Of a stretch of DNA of 64,000 nucleotides, positions 8,819 through 18,256 are shown one piece after another. Below the pieces are notes generated by a model that saw only the letters and a list, made by a program, of their open reading frames with translations, ran no database searches and had not been told where the DNA came from. Both the position numbers and the translations under genes were made by a program. The stretch lies in assembly GCF_000196115.1 (NCBI RefSeq), contig NC_005027.1:7081577-7145576 (forward strand). Direction: 5' to 3'. Origin of the DNA: Rhodopirellula baltica SH 1 (GTDB lineage Bacteria; Planctomycetota; Planctomycetia; Pirellulales; Pirellulaceae). Each line of letters starts with the position of its first letter. Position 1 is the first letter of the stretch.

Positions 8819-9922
8819 TCAGTCTTCTTCCGTCAGCAGTTCGTGCATCTGCACGCGATCTTCGAATGACTCGAAGTCTCGGACCTGCAGATTGAATTGA
8901 TGCAATGCTTTCGCGGTCCATCTTGGCCACGGGGACCAATCGCTTCGTTGCGACGCCATCACGTTGGTTGGCAACCAAAGTTGTTGCACGAGCGTCGTGC
9001 AGAGCAAGATGATGCAGAGTGAAAGGACAGGCCGCCAATGAGCTTCACGCGGTTTGCTCTCCGCAAGCATCACCAGTCGTTTGCTGCGGCGAATCAAAGT
9101 GCTGTCATTGTTTCCAAAGGCGAGTGTTCCCATTGGAGCACCATCGCAGGAGACTCGGCGGCATTGTTCGGCGACTTTGGCCAGGGTTCTCAGATAGACA
9201 CTGAACTTTCCGATCGTGGTGGCCGCAGTTTCGTCGCACAGGAATTCGCGTGTCAATTCAGCATGGTATGCCGCAGCCCGAACCATTGGATGAAACCAAA
9301 AGATCGTCGAGCAAATGCCTTGCAGGAAATGCTGCATCGGGTGCTGAGTACGGAGGTGTTCGAGTTCGTGAAGCAGAACGTGGCGAAGGGTTGCGTCTCC
9401 CGTTTGATGTTCGCTGACCATGAACGATGGCAGCACAACGACGGGGCGGTGCAATTGCCAGCAGAATGGTCCTTGGATCTTGTCAGAGACAAAAATGGAC
9501 AGTTCGCGATCCTCGTCTGATGAGACCTCAGTTGCTTTGAGTAGTTCCGCTGCATCGATCCGATCGCATTCGAAATTTAGAAAATGCAGCAAGCGGACGC
9601 ATAGCCAGCACCGCTGCGCGAGGGACCAGGCGACGCCCGCCGTCCACACCAACAACAACCCCATCGCGATTCGGGTTTGCCAAACTACGATTTCAAGCAT
9701 CGCTTCACGCGAGGGTGTGAAGGGGAAGTGAAACAATCGGCGATGGGGAAGCAGCAGTGCTGCGGCGACCAATCCGATGATGCAAAGGAAGCAAGTTGTC
9801 CAGAGTCGGCATCCCCAGCGTGCGTCCACGACCCAGCGTTGCAATGCGGCAGTCAACGCAATGACAATCGTGATTTGGACGCACAACGTGCTTCCGACTT
9901 CAAATGCAAATCGAAGATCCAT
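8819..9922 (-). CDS. BlaR1/MecR1-like M56 membrane metallopeptidase
   Basis: This is a membrane-anchored zinc protease of the M56 family, 367 residues from the ATG at 9922. N-terminal membrane segments are followed by the HELEH zinc motif at about residues 185-189 and a downstream REFLCDETAA segment that would supply the third ligand. The protein ends shortly after one more hydrophobic stretch and lacks the penicillin-binding sensor domain of classical BlaR1. It overlaps the BlaI-like gene as TGATG, so the two are translationally coupled. It probably cleaves or inactivates that repressor in response to an unknown signal. Confidence 0.88.
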   Translation of the reverse strand: MDLRFAFEVGSTLCVQITIVIALTAALQRWVVDARWGCRLWTTCFLCIIGLVAAALLLPHRRLFHFPFTPSREAMLEIVVWQTRIAMGLLLVWTAGVAWSLAQRCWLCVRLLHFLNFECDRIDAAELLKATEVSSDEDRELSIFVSDKIQGPFCWQLHRPVVVLPSFMVSEHQTGDATLRHVLLHELEHLRTQHPMQHFLQGICSTIFWFHPMVRAAAYHAELTREFLCDETAATTIGKFSVYLRTLAKVAEQCRRVSCDGAPMGTLAFGNNDSTLIRRSKRLVMLAESKPREAHWRPVLSLCIILLCTTLVQQLWLPTNVMASQRSDWSPWPRWTAKALHQFNLQVRDFESFEDRVQMHELLTEED

Positions 9923-10305
9923 CACGAATCCCCGAGTTTCGCGGCGGCTTTTTTGACCGCTTCGATGTCATCCGGCGAGACGGCGTCGGATTCAAGTAGA
10001 TTCAAGACAAGCGAACGGATGGACCCACCAAACAACTGGTCGGCGAGCGATTTCACCATGCCTTCTTGGACTTGCTCTCGCGAAACTTTTGGGGTGTAGG
10101 TGAACGCGCGGCCGATTTTCTTTCCTCGGCGGACGATTTTTTTATCTTCCAAGATCTTCATCGTCGTCAGCACCGTTGTGTAGGCGAGTTCGCGATCGAT
10201 GGTGTCGACGACATCGTTGACGGTAACGCTGCCTTTGTCCCAGACAACGTCCATCACTTCAGCTTCACACTTGGTCAGCTCAACTCGCTTTTTCGATCGT
10301 GGCAT
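9922..10305 (-). CDS. BlaI/MecI-family transcriptional repressor
   Basis: This 127-residue winged-helix repressor has the family pattern LTKCEAEVMDVVWDKGSVTV, a recognition region AYTTVLTTMKILEDKKIVRR and a GKKIGRAFTYTPKVSREQ wing/dimer segment. It lies directly upstream of the M56 protease gene and overlaps its start, the usual arrangement of the BlaI-BlaR1 regulatory pair. No beta-lactamase gene is in the window, so the regulon is likely unrelated to antibiotics, as is common for such pairs outside Firmicutes (family knowledge). Confidence 0.92.
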   Translation of the reverse strand: MPRSKKRVELTKCEAEVMDVVWDKGSVTVNDVVDTIDRELAYTTVLTTMKILEDKKIVRRGKKIGRAFTYTPKVSREQVQEGMVKSLADQLFGGSIRSLVLNLLESDAVSPDDIEAVKKAAAKLGDS

Positions 10306-10396
10306 CAGTTGGTATTTCAGTGAGGAACGTGGATTGGAGACTTTGTTTTTTCAGCTTGTGGTGGCAAAACATCCGGTCGCAAAGCGAAATGCATGG

Positions 10397-11293
10397 CTAC
10401 TCTCGAAGTTTGGCCCAGCGGTGATACTCGTGCAGGTCAACGTTTTCGGTGACGAAGGTTACATGACCATCACCCCACAAGAAGTTCGCTCCGCCCGGAT
10501 GACGGCTGGAGTGATCACACTCGTCGGCCAAGGGATTGTTGATGCCTTCCAGTGCAGAGCCGACCAAACGGGCCGCTGCGTCCTCGCCCGCCAAGTTGAC
10601 GCCGATCCATGTGGATGGAACCTGGGCCATCGTTCGCTCACCAACGATGATTGTGTGAGAGGTTCCACGCTGGAAATCGCGGAAACGCGTCGCGTGATTT
10701 TCCAGGAAGGCTCCGTCACCCACAGGTGCGGGAGTGCAATCGTCCGCTTCGATGGTTCCAAAGATTCCGACGTAGTTGGCGGTTGGCAATTGCATCAACG
10801 CAACCGATCTTTCGATGGGGCTGAATGATTCCCCTTCGTCGTGCTCTTCGTCGTCTTGGTAGAGCGTGAAGAACGGTTCGGTGATATCGGACGGACAGAG
10901 CATCCAGTCCAACGATGTCGATCGGGCGAGTTGATGTCGCGGATCGTTCAGCGGTCGCTTTCTGTCAATCTGTTCCGCCAATGCACCTTGTTCGATATAC
11001 GGCAACAGTGGCACGACCCAACCGTAAGCAGATGTGTTGCCGGGCGAAAAACTCCAACCAACGGGCAGCTTGTTCTCGGTGGAATGATGGTTCTGCATCG
11101 CCAGCCCGATCTCACGCAGATGATTGGTGCATTGCAATCGTCGAGCCGCCTCTCGAGCGGAGCCGATGGCGGGCATTAGTAAAGCGATCAAGACACCAAT
11201 GATCGCCACGACGACAAGTAACTCGAGGACCGTGAAGCCAACTCGAGGGTCAGTCGTGGATCGTTTGTAGCGGTGTGAGGTCGTTTGATTCAT
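10397..11293 (-). CDS. DUF1559 pseudopilin-like protein
   Basis: This is a planctomycete-type DUF1559 protein with an N-terminal type IV prepilin motif, GFTVLELLVVVAIIGVLIAL, then a conserved AREAARRLQCTNHLREIGLA block. Near the C-terminus is the GGANFLWGDGHVTFV signature. I start it at 11293 (MNQTTSHRY), 13 codons inside the longest frame, because this leaves the short basic leader expected before the prepilin cleavage site. It lies 91 bp upstream of the BlaI-like gene on the same strand. It is probably exported and processed by a prepilin peptidase; its role is unknown. Confidence 0.85.
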   Translation of the reverse strand: MNQTTSHRYKRSTTDPRVGFTVLELLVVVAIIGVLIALLMPAIGSAREAARRLQCTNHLREIGLAMQNHHSTENKLPVGWSFSPGNTSAYGWVVPLLPYIEQGALAEQIDRKRPLNDPRHQLARSTSLDWMLCPSDITEPFFTLYQDDEEHDEGESFSPIERSVALMQLPTANYVGIFGTIEADDCTPAPVGDGAFLENHATRFRDFQRGTSHTIIVGERTMAQVPSTWIGVNLAGEDAAARLVGSALEGINNPLADECDHSSRHPGGANFLWGDGHVTFVTENVDLHEYHRWAKLRE

Positions 11294-11441
11294 GTTGGTT
11301 GGCCACATCCGTGTGGGGGCGATTCGAAACAAGATACGAATGAATTAGTTTTTTGGCAATCCCGTTTCGCATTGGGATTCGTCTTGTTTTTAAAACTAAA
11401 GGATTCGTAAATGGAGGCGTTGTGACACGCTTCCCTTCAAG

Positions 11442-12410
11442 GTGCTTCAGGTGATTTGTTCCATTTTTGACCTTCTGAACCCAAAGTGTTTTGCGGCGAG
11501 CATCAGCTTGCTGGTCGCCGCCCTCGGATCGCTTTCGGTTCAAGCGGACGAGCCGTTTTTCATCGGGCAATCTCCGCCAACACGATTGGTTTCGCACGCG
11601 GCGATCTGGGACGATTCACTGTTGTTGGATGATCCGGCGTTCGGGGCCACCGAAGATTGGTCGGGTCACCTCGAAGCAGACGAGTTCCAACGCGAGTCGT
11701 TGTGGCAGAGAATCCAAATGGATCACCAGCATTTTTATGATCTGGAATCGTTTGGATTGCTGACTGGCGGCTTCCTGCTGGGGGCTGCCGTTGCCAACAC
11801 GCAACTCGATGACGAATTGCATCGACACTTTCAAGGCAGCGTTCGCGGAGCGACCAGCGATGACTGGTCAGAGTTTCTGCACGCGGATAAAGAGCTCGGC
11901 AACGGTGTTTATTCGTTGCCGATCTTCGCCAGTGTTTGGGCAGCGGGCGAATTCTTTGATGAGTCGCCCTTGCTGGTTACGACTGGTCGTTGGGGAGAAC
12001 GATCGATGCGTTCGTTTCTGGTTGGTGCTCCACCGTTGATGGTTGCTCAGCGACTGACCGGTGGTTCTCGACCTGGAGAGTTGGACCGTGGTTCTCGCTG
12101 GCTGCCATTCCAAGACAACAACGGTGTGAGCGGCCATGCATTCATGTCAGCGCTTCCGTTCATCAACGCAGCAAAGATGACAGACCGTCCTGTGCTGAAG
12201 GCAAGCTTCTATGCGGGATCGCTGCTTGGTCCTCTTTCGCGAGTCAACGACGAGGCACACTATCCATCGCAGGTTGCTCTTGGATGGTGGTTGGCGTACG
12301 TGGCTGCATCGGCGATTGATCGAACTGAAACGTCCGATCACAACGTTCGATTCTTTCCGGTCATGGATTCGAACGGAGGCATCGGCGGAATGTTTGAGAT
12401 TCGGCTGTAG
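11442..12410 (+). CDS. PAP2-superfamily phosphatase-like exported protein
   Basis: This is a 322-residue protein with an N-terminal signal region ending near SLSVQA. The C-terminal half has the PAP2 acid phosphatase motifs: VSGHAFMSALPF (C2) and LSRVNDEAHYPSQVALGW (C3), the latter giving the SR-x5-H catalytic signature. The usual Asp after the C3 His is Ser here (HYPS). The KxxxxxxRP part of motif C1 is not obvious. It may be a lipid phosphatase or a divergent member. It stands alone, divergently placed from the DUF1559 gene with a 148-bp gap. Confidence 0.7.
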   Translation: MLQVICSIFDLLNPKCFAASISLLVAALGSLSVQADEPFFIGQSPPTRLVSHAAIWDDSLLLDDPAFGATEDWSGHLEADEFQRESLWQRIQMDHQHFYDLESFGLLTGGFLLGAAVANTQLDDELHRHFQGSVRGATSDDWSEFLHADKELGNGVYSLPIFASVWAAGEFFDESPLLVTTGRWGERSMRSFLVGAPPLMVAQRLTGGSRPGELDRGSRWLPFQDNNGVSGHAFMSALPFINAAKMTDRPVLKASFYAGSLLGPLSRVNDEAHYPSQVALGWWLAYVAASAIDRTETSDHNVRFFPVMDSNGGIGGMFEIRL

Positions 12411-12511
12411 CCGCTTGGATTGATTGAGGCGTTGGAACGATCCGATTGCTGCGTCGAGGTTCGCTTGCACGGATGTTCAATCGAATCGAGACGCGGTCAG
12501 ACAAACGAGGT

Positions 12512-13138
12512 TCACTTCAACCGAATCAGAACTTCGTTGCGACGCAGGGGGGCGGGGGTGAAGGGGGGATCGTAGGATGCCGCTTCGACTCCGCTGGTTT
12601 GGCTTGACTCGGTGTCTTCGCTGACTGCGGCGGTCAGGCCTTTGGTTTCCATCCAGGCTCGTAGTTTGGCTTCGGATTCCTTCGCGAGCTTTTTGTCCAA
12701 CTTGCCAGCGAACCGAATCACGGCGAAGCGTCCACCGGCTCGTTTGCGGACATCGACATCGGGGCCGGTCGGCGAGGGAACGCCTTCCACCGCGACTTCT
12801 TTGGGCATCACAAACCCCATCTGGACTTCCGAATCAGCCTTGTCGTTTTCCATGAAGACGGGAGTCGTCATCGAGATCTTTTGCTCAGCTTCGTTGGCTC
12901 CTGAGATGTAACGAAACAGCTTCATGAAGCTACCGTCGCGGCCTTGAGCATCGATTTTGGTCTTCGTGGCGACCAGCATCAGATCCGGATACTCGCGAAT
13001 TTCGAACTCACCGTCGGATTCGACCACTTTGTATTCCGCGGATTCGTAACCCGCTCGTGTGGTTCGGCTCAGCAAGAAGACTCCGCCGGTGACCAAAGCG
13101 GCAATGGTCGCGACAGTCATGATTTTTCGACGGGACAT
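12512..13138 (-). CDS. SOUL family haem-binding protein
   Basis: A 208-residue protein starts at 13138 (MSRRKIMTVATIAALVTGGV) with a signal or membrane anchor. The SOUL/HBP fold signature follows: YKVVESDGEFEIREYPDLML, then FRYISGANEAEQKISMTTPV and GFVMPKE. The frame is open further upstream to 13483, but only the segment from 13138 looks like protein, and that start gives the expected length. It is followed by no close partner. Family members bind haem or other tetrapyrroles; the physiological role is uncertain. Confidence 0.88.
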   Translation of the reverse strand: MSRRKIMTVATIAALVTGGVFLLSRTTRAGYESAEYKVVESDGEFEIREYPDLMLVATKTKIDAQGRDGSFMKLFRYISGANEAEQKISMTTPVFMENDKADSEVQMGFVMPKEVAVEGVPSPTGPDVDVRKRAGGRFAVIRFAGKLDKKLAKESEAKLRAWMETKGLTAAVSEDTESSQTSGVEAASYDPPFTPAPLRRNEVLIRLK

Positions 13139-13236
13139 CAGGTAGCCTTTTCTCTGCGATTGATCGATGGCAACAAATCGGAAAGCGATTTGTCTGCCAA
13201 GGAACCATAGATGGCCGGCTAGGTGGAGCGAGGACT

Positions 13237-14694
13237 CTACCGCTGAACGTTCTTCGCGATTCCGCGGAGCATGACGGGGAAGACCAAACCGTGCAGCGGC
13301 AACACCGCGTACCAGTACGCCAGTCCCAGCAAACCTTTGGGGCGGAATCTGGCTGTCATGACCACTTGCGTTGTTTCGGCAGAAGACGGTTCCAATTGGA
13401 AGTCGAGTTCTGCTTCGCCGGGCAGCTTCATTTCGGCTCGCAATGTCAGACGTTCGTTGGGAACCAGTTTGGTGACACGCCAAAAGTCGACCGCTTCGCC
13501 GTAGTGCAAATCACGCGGATGGCGGCGGCCACGTCGCAGACCGGGCCCGCCGATTGCTTGATCCATCCAACCGCGAACTTGCCAGAGGAACCCGGCGCCC
13601 CAATAACCATTGGCTCCACCGATCGACCGAATTTCCGCGAAGGTTTGCTCGACCGATCCTTGGACCGTGATCTCGCGGCGGTCGGTCAGCGTCGTTCCCC
13701 CGGACCAATCCGGATCGCCGGGGATTTTGCCCGCCGTCGACCAGCGTGTTTCGATATCGCCTTGCTGTGTTTTACCCAACGCTGCTTCGATGGCGGCTTC
13801 AATCCCGAGGCAGTCACCAGGCATCAATCGCACGGCGTCGTCATTCCGGCAAACGGTGCGATTCTTCAATCCTTCTGAGAGCGGTCGGGCGATGCTGCTG
13901 CTGACCGGCGTCACCAAACCAATCCACAGACTGCTGAGGTAAGGAGTCAGAACGGGGACCGGCAAAATGATTCTTCGACGGAGTTTCAGTTTTTCTGCCA
14001 TCACCTGCATCACATCGCGATACGACATGACGTCGGGGCCACCAATGTCCAACGTGCGGCCGGCGGTCTCTTCCACGCCTAAGCAAGCGACGAGGTAACG
14101 CAAGACATCTCGAATCGCGACGGGCTGGGTTTCTGTTTTGACCCATTTGGGAGTGACCATGATCGGCAAACGTTCGACGAGGTAACGCAGCGTTTCAAAG
14201 GACGCGGACCCGGAACCGATGATCATCGCGGCTCGGAACACCGTGGTGGGGACGCGGCCGGATTGCAGGATTTCGCCGACTTCGTGTCGACTGTCGAGGT
14301 GTTCGGAAAGGTCGGCACCCAACTCGCCCAGACCACCGAGATAGATGATTCGACGACACGAAGAAGTTTGGGCGGTGTCGCGGAACCCGGTCGCCAGTTC
14401 ACGGTCTCGCTGAGCGTATTCGCCTTTGGCGGACTGCATCGAATGCACGAGGTAGTACGCGAAGTCGATGTTTTCGAGAGCACGCCGAGTGGCCTCGGTG
14501 TCTTCCAGTTCGCCTTTTACAACCGTGAGACGCTCGTGTTGACCCCACGAAAACTTGGTCAGTTTTTCGGGACTTCGAACCAGGCAAGTCACCCGGTAGC
14601 CCTCTTCCAGCAACCGTCTGGCCAGCCGTCCGCCGACATAGCCGGTGGCACCGCAAACCAAGATGCGTTCGCTGCGAGGAGAAGATTCGGTCAT
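13237..14694 (-). CDS. NAD(P)-dependent SDR protein with C-terminal SRPBCC-like domain (DUF2867 type)
   Basis: This 485-residue protein has an NmrA/atypical-SDR Rossmann domain at its N-terminus, with GATGYVGGRLA at about residues 12-22 and the dinucleotide-binding LVRSPEKL after strand 2. The C-terminal part, from about residue 330 (REITVQGSVEQTFAEIRSIGG), resembles the SRPBCC/START-like DUF2867 region, with FWRVTKLVPNERLTLRAEM. I use the start at 14694 (MTESSPRSERILVCGATG) because the upstream extension is unlike protein. It is divergent from recQ across 257 bp. Substrate unknown. Confidence 0.85.
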   Translation of the reverse strand: MTESSPRSERILVCGATGYVGGRLARRLLEEGYRVTCLVRSPEKLTKFSWGQHERLTVVKGELEDTEATRRALENIDFAYYLVHSMQSAKGEYAQRDRELATGFRDTAQTSSCRRIIYLGGLGELGADLSEHLDSRHEVGEILQSGRVPTTVFRAAMIIGSGSASFETLRYLVERLPIMVTPKWVKTETQPVAIRDVLRYLVACLGVEETAGRTLDIGGPDVMSYRDVMQVMAEKLKLRRRIILPVPVLTPYLSSLWIGLVTPVSSSIARPLSEGLKNRTVCRNDDAVRLMPGDCLGIEAAIEAALGKTQQGDIETRWSTAGKIPGDPDWSGGTTLTDRREITVQGSVEQTFAEIRSIGGANGYWGAGFLWQVRGWMDQAIGGPGLRRGRRHPRDLHYGEAVDFWRVTKLVPNERLTLRAEMKLPGEAELDFQLEPSSAETTQVVMTARFRPKGLLGLAYWYAVLPLHGLVFPVMLRGIAKNVQR

Positions 14695-14951
14695 GAAGTG
14701 AGCCGGGTTGGGGAGACTGTCGTTTGTGCGTTGTGGTTTTGTGCGATTGCCGTGCGATTCTTCTCGTCGCAGTTCTACCGCTGCCGTCAACGCTCTGCAG
14801 AAAGGTTAGCGGGAGGAACAGGCGGCGGTGCGGTTCAGCCAAAGAAAAGGACGGTCCGCTGCCGCTGGGTTGGCACGAGCTTTGCGATGCTGGCCCATCA
14901 CGTGCCGCTCGTCGGCGTTCAAATCGCCGCCCGCCGCACGACTGTTCTACG

Positions 14952-16406
14952 ATGGATCTACTCGCTCACCTGGACCGTTGCTTCGGGTTCCAATCCTTTC
15001 GTCACGGTCAACGCGAGGCATGCGAGTCGATCGTGGCTGGCAAAGACACGATCGTGTTGATGCCAACCGGGGCCGGTAAGAGCCTGTGCTATCAGCTGCC
15101 TGGCATCCTCCGTGATGGAGTGACATTGGTCGTCAGCCCGTTGATTTCGCTTGCCAAAGATCAAGCGGAACATCTGAAGAAGGCTGGTCAGCCAACCGTG
15201 GTGCTCAACAGCACGCGTACAAAGAAGCAAATTGAGTCCGCGCGGTCGAAGATTGCCGCGGGAAAGGTCAAGTTCGTTCTCACGACACCCGAACGATTGC
15301 AGAAAACTGATATCTGCGAATTGCTGGCCGGTGTGGGAGTCGGGTTGATGGTCGTCGATGAGGCTCACTGCGTTAGCCAATGGGGGCACGATTTTCGCCC
15401 GGATTATTTGTGCCTGCCATCCATTCGCGAACGTTTGGGGAATCCGCCGTTGGCTGCTCTCACCGCAACCGCATCGGAACGAACCTTGGATGAAGTCCGA
15501 TGCTCGCTGCGTTTGAATGATCCAACCATTGTGCGAACTGGAATCGACCGACCCAATCTCCGGATCGAAGTTGTTCGTTGCTATTCGGCGGAAGACAAAC
15601 TGAAACAGTTGCACCGGGCTCTCGAGATCGAAGGCATGCTGGAACGCACCGAGCCGGCGATTGTTTATTGCGGAACGACCAAGACGGCTGACCAGTTGGC
15701 GAAGTCCTTCGGTGGGTTGTGCTACCACGGCAAAATGCGAAAGGCCGATCGAGCCGCCGCTCAAGAAGAGTTCATGAACGGCCGTCCGAGCGTGATGTTT
15801 GCGACCAATGCGTTTGGGTTGGGCATCGACAAACATGACCTCCGACAAGTTATCCATGTTGAGTTGCCTGGATCGTTGGAGTCGTACTACCAAGAGATGG
15901 GACGAGCCGGGCGAGACGGCAAGCGATCGCGTTGCACACTGCTGTACGATCCGTCCGATGTGGACCTGCGGAAGATGTTTGCGGGCGGGATGATGGCTGC
16001 GAGCAAGATCATGACGGCGCATCACACGTTGGTTCGCGGGGTTCACGAGTTGGGCGAAGATGGCGAGGTGGCTTTGTCGAAGCTGGCACCGATCAGTCCG
16101 CTCGGCCGGGTCACGTTGAAGAACTGTTTTCAGTTGTTGTCGTCTCGCGGCATCGTTGCACCAGCCGGACGCGGGCGATGGCGTTTGATTGCGGACGAGC
16201 TCGAGCACCGTGTCGCGGATCGGTTGGAGGAAGCGACTCGAGTGAGATCGGAGGATCGTCAGGTGGCGTTGCGCGAGATGGTGGAGTTTGCCGAGTCATC
16301 GAAGTGTCGTTGGGAGTTGCTCCGTGAGCACTTTGGCGTCAGCGAAACGACGAGCTCGGATTGTCTGTGTGACCAGTGTGGAGCCGCCGTGGTCGCGAGT
16401 GCGTGA
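14952..16406 (+). CDS. recQ: ATP-dependent DNA helicase RecQ, short form
   Basis: This is a superfamily 2 helicase of the RecQ family, 484 residues from the ATG at 14952 (MDLLAHLDRCFGFQSFRHGQ). Walker A MPTGAGKS is at about 37-44 and DEAH at about 136 in VVDEAHCVSQWGHDFRPDY. The helicase C signature YYQEMGRAGRDG is at about 311. The RecQ zinc-binding region is indicated by RCTLLYDPSD and the paired cysteines of SKCRW and CLCDQCG near the end. There is no HRDC domain, so it is shorter than E. coli RecQ (about 610). The frame upstream of 14952 is unlikely to be coding. Confidence 0.92.
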   Translation: MDLLAHLDRCFGFQSFRHGQREACESIVAGKDTIVLMPTGAGKSLCYQLPGILRDGVTLVVSPLISLAKDQAEHLKKAGQPTVVLNSTRTKKQIESARSKIAAGKVKFVLTTPERLQKTDICELLAGVGVGLMVVDEAHCVSQWGHDFRPDYLCLPSIRERLGNPPLAALTATASERTLDEVRCSLRLNDPTIVRTGIDRPNLRIEVVRCYSAEDKLKQLHRALEIEGMLERTEPAIVYCGTTKTADQLAKSFGGLCYHGKMRKADRAAAQEEFMNGRPSVMFATNAFGLGIDKHDLRQVIHVELPGSLESYYQEMGRAGRDGKRSRCTLLYDPSDVDLRKMFAGGMMAASKIMTAHHTLVRGVHELGEDGEVALSKLAPISPLGRVTLKNCFQLLSSRGIVAPAGRGRWRLIADELEHRVADRLEEATRVRSEDRQVALREMVEFAESSKCRWELLREHFGVSETTSSDCLCDQCGAAVVASA

Positions 16407-16726
16407 GTGGTGTCGCTGTGAAGTATCCAGTAACACCCGACGGTCGATACTTTGTTCACCAGCAACGATTGTGGCGATGTACCAATCCGAACTTGAGTGA
16501 GCTGGAACGCCAACGCCACGTCCGCGAACTGATGAAAGCTCGGCGAGACGTGAAGGCGGCCAAGGCATCCGGCGATGACGACGCGCTGCGAACGGCTCGC
16601 GACGCAGTGAACAAGGCGAAGATCAAGCTGGGTGAGCGAGGACCGACGTGGTGGGGCGATGACATCGATCACAACCGAAAATTGGTGCAAAACAGCCCTT
16701 ATGCGGATTGGTGGGAGGCACGTTGA
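16403..16726 (+). CDS. Small conserved-looking protein coupled to recQ
   Basis: A GTG at 16403 overlaps the recQ stop as GTGA and gives a 107-residue protein starting VSGVAVKYPVTPDGRYFVHQ. A central charged helix (RQRHVRELMKARRDVKAAKA) is followed by AVNKAKIKLGERGPTWWGDD and an aromatic tail, SPYADWWEAR. An ATG at 16376 is an alternative start inside recQ. I recognise no named domain. Translational coupling suggests co-expression with RecQ, which is an inference. Confidence 0.65.
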   Translation: MSGVAVKYPVTPDGRYFVHQQRLWRCTNPNLSELERQRHVRELMKARRDVKAAKASGDDDALRTARDAVNKAKIKLGERGPTWWGDDIDHNRKLVQNSPYADWWEAR

Positions 16727-16895
16727 GCTTGCTTTGCGGAGTCGGTGCGAAGCGGATGCGGCGGGGCGGTTTCTCTTTTTTGAAAGGTGCCATTGTGCGG
16801 CAGGCTGGATCGGCTTATAGCCTCCTCCAATCGTCCCACATCTTGTTCTCGCAGGCTTTCGAACCGGGCCTGCATCCACCCAACCAGCTCGCCTC

Positions 16896-17954
16896 ATGAA
16901 ACGCTCCAACGACTCGCTTCAAGGTTTCTTGCATCTGCTACGGGCTCTCATTCGTGAACCGTCGGTTGTCGGAGTGGAAGATGCTTTTTTTCGTGTCTTG
17001 CGGCGTGAGTTGGAAGAATTCCCGGTCACGATCACGCGTTATCACGGGTTGCTGGTCGCTCAAGGCAGCGAACCAGAAAGCAATTACCTGTCCGCTCACG
17101 TCGATCGTCACGGGTTGCTGTGCACGGGGCCACGGGAGTTTCAGTACGCGGCATTCATCGCTGGAAACCGTGGGGAGCTGAACGGGGATTCGATCTCGGA
17201 ACAGTTCATGGAATTGATCGCTGGTCGTTTTCGTGGACAACGCGTGCAAGCGCACACGCCGTACGCGGGATCCTATTTGGGACAGGGGACGATCACGGAA
17301 TCGTTCATCTGTCCGCGTCGCAAGAACTTGATCTTCGACATCGACGGGCTCGACTTCTTGCAACCGGGAACACCGATTTCGTTTGTGGATCGACTGCGGG
17401 AAGAAGACGGGCAGATTTCCGCTCAACTCGACAACGTCGTGTCAGTCGCCATTTTGATCGAAATGATCCGTCGAGGTTTTCGCGGAACGGCATTCTTCAC
17501 CGCGGGCGAAGAGTGCGGCCGCAGCTATCGATACGTCGCGGAGTGGTTCCAGCGTTTTGATTTGAAGACACAACGACTGATCGTGTTGGACACCAGTCCG
17601 TTCCCGACGCAGGAGGATTTGAACGCTCAAGAAGTGGTGCTTCGCAATCGCGATTCGGTCGCCGAGTTTGAACCCACCGTCACGGACGAACTCAGAGAGG
17701 TCTGCGATCAATTGAAGGTGACGCATCGATTCAAAGACGAGTACGTGATCGAGCTGAACAAGACACGTGAGAAGCAAAGCTCCATCGGCCGAACAGAACT
17801 CGGACGATTGATTGACGCAACCAGCGGTGACGTGACCGGAACAACGCTGCAGTTGCCGACGTCGTCCTATCACACCCAAACTGAAACGGCCAATTTGTCG
17901 AGCGTCGAAGCGGTACTCAAAGTCTTGACGCGACTGACCGGTGCGAGTGTTTGA
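16896..17954 (+). CDS. M42-family-like metallopeptidase (aminopeptidase/glucanase type)
   Basis: This 352-residue protein resembles M42 aminopeptidases. LSAHVDRHGLL holds the first zinc ligand (His) in the usual AHxD context, and AQLDNVVSVAILIEMI holds the bridging Asp. FFTAGEECGRS supplies the Glu pair, VLDTSPFP the next Asp, and YHTQTETANL near the C-terminus the last His. Members trim N-terminal residues from peptides as large oligomers; specificity cannot be read here. It is a single gene with its own upstream gap of 169 bp. Confidence 0.82.
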   Translation: MKRSNDSLQGFLHLLRALIREPSVVGVEDAFFRVLRRELEEFPVTITRYHGLLVAQGSEPESNYLSAHVDRHGLLCTGPREFQYAAFIAGNRGELNGDSISEQFMELIAGRFRGQRVQAHTPYAGSYLGQGTITESFICPRRKNLIFDIDGLDFLQPGTPISFVDRLREEDGQISAQLDNVVSVAILIEMIRRGFRGTAFFTAGEECGRSYRYVAEWFQRFDLKTQRLIVLDTSPFPTQEDLNAQEVVLRNRDSVAEFEPTVTDELREVCDQLKVTHRFKDEYVIELNKTREKQSSIGRTELGRLIDATSGDVTGTTLQLPTSSYHTQTETANLSSVEAVLKVLTRLTGASV

Positions 17955-18256
17955 GCGGCAACGGTTTCCAAGTTTCAGTTGCAACGAGTTTGCGTTTAAC
18001 CGCATTGCTTGCGGCTGACCGAAGGGTTCGGAGCATCACACGAACCCGCTCAGTGTGACTGGGCGTGCTCATGTTGAGCGGACAGGGATTGGGAGACGCT
18101 GCAATCGATACAGCTGGGTGGCGATTTGAAAGTGTCTGTGTTGGTCCTCTGCTTTCTCCGCATTTTTATCGCTTCGTGACATAGCTTTTCAGTGGCGAAG
18201 GAACCCGCAACTTTGTGCGGGCACTTAGCAACTCCTGATTGGTTGGGCACCACATC

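Noticed and set aside
13139..13483. N-terminal extension of the SOUL protein
   Set aside because: The open frame continues, but the translated part is Arg/Ser-rich without character, and the signal-peptide start at 13138 fits the family.
14958..16208. Long open frame on the minus strand opposite recQ (416 codons)
   Set aside because: It is antisense to a clear RecQ with all motifs; its translation is Gln/Arg/His-rich with no recognisable domain, as expected from the shadow of a real gene.
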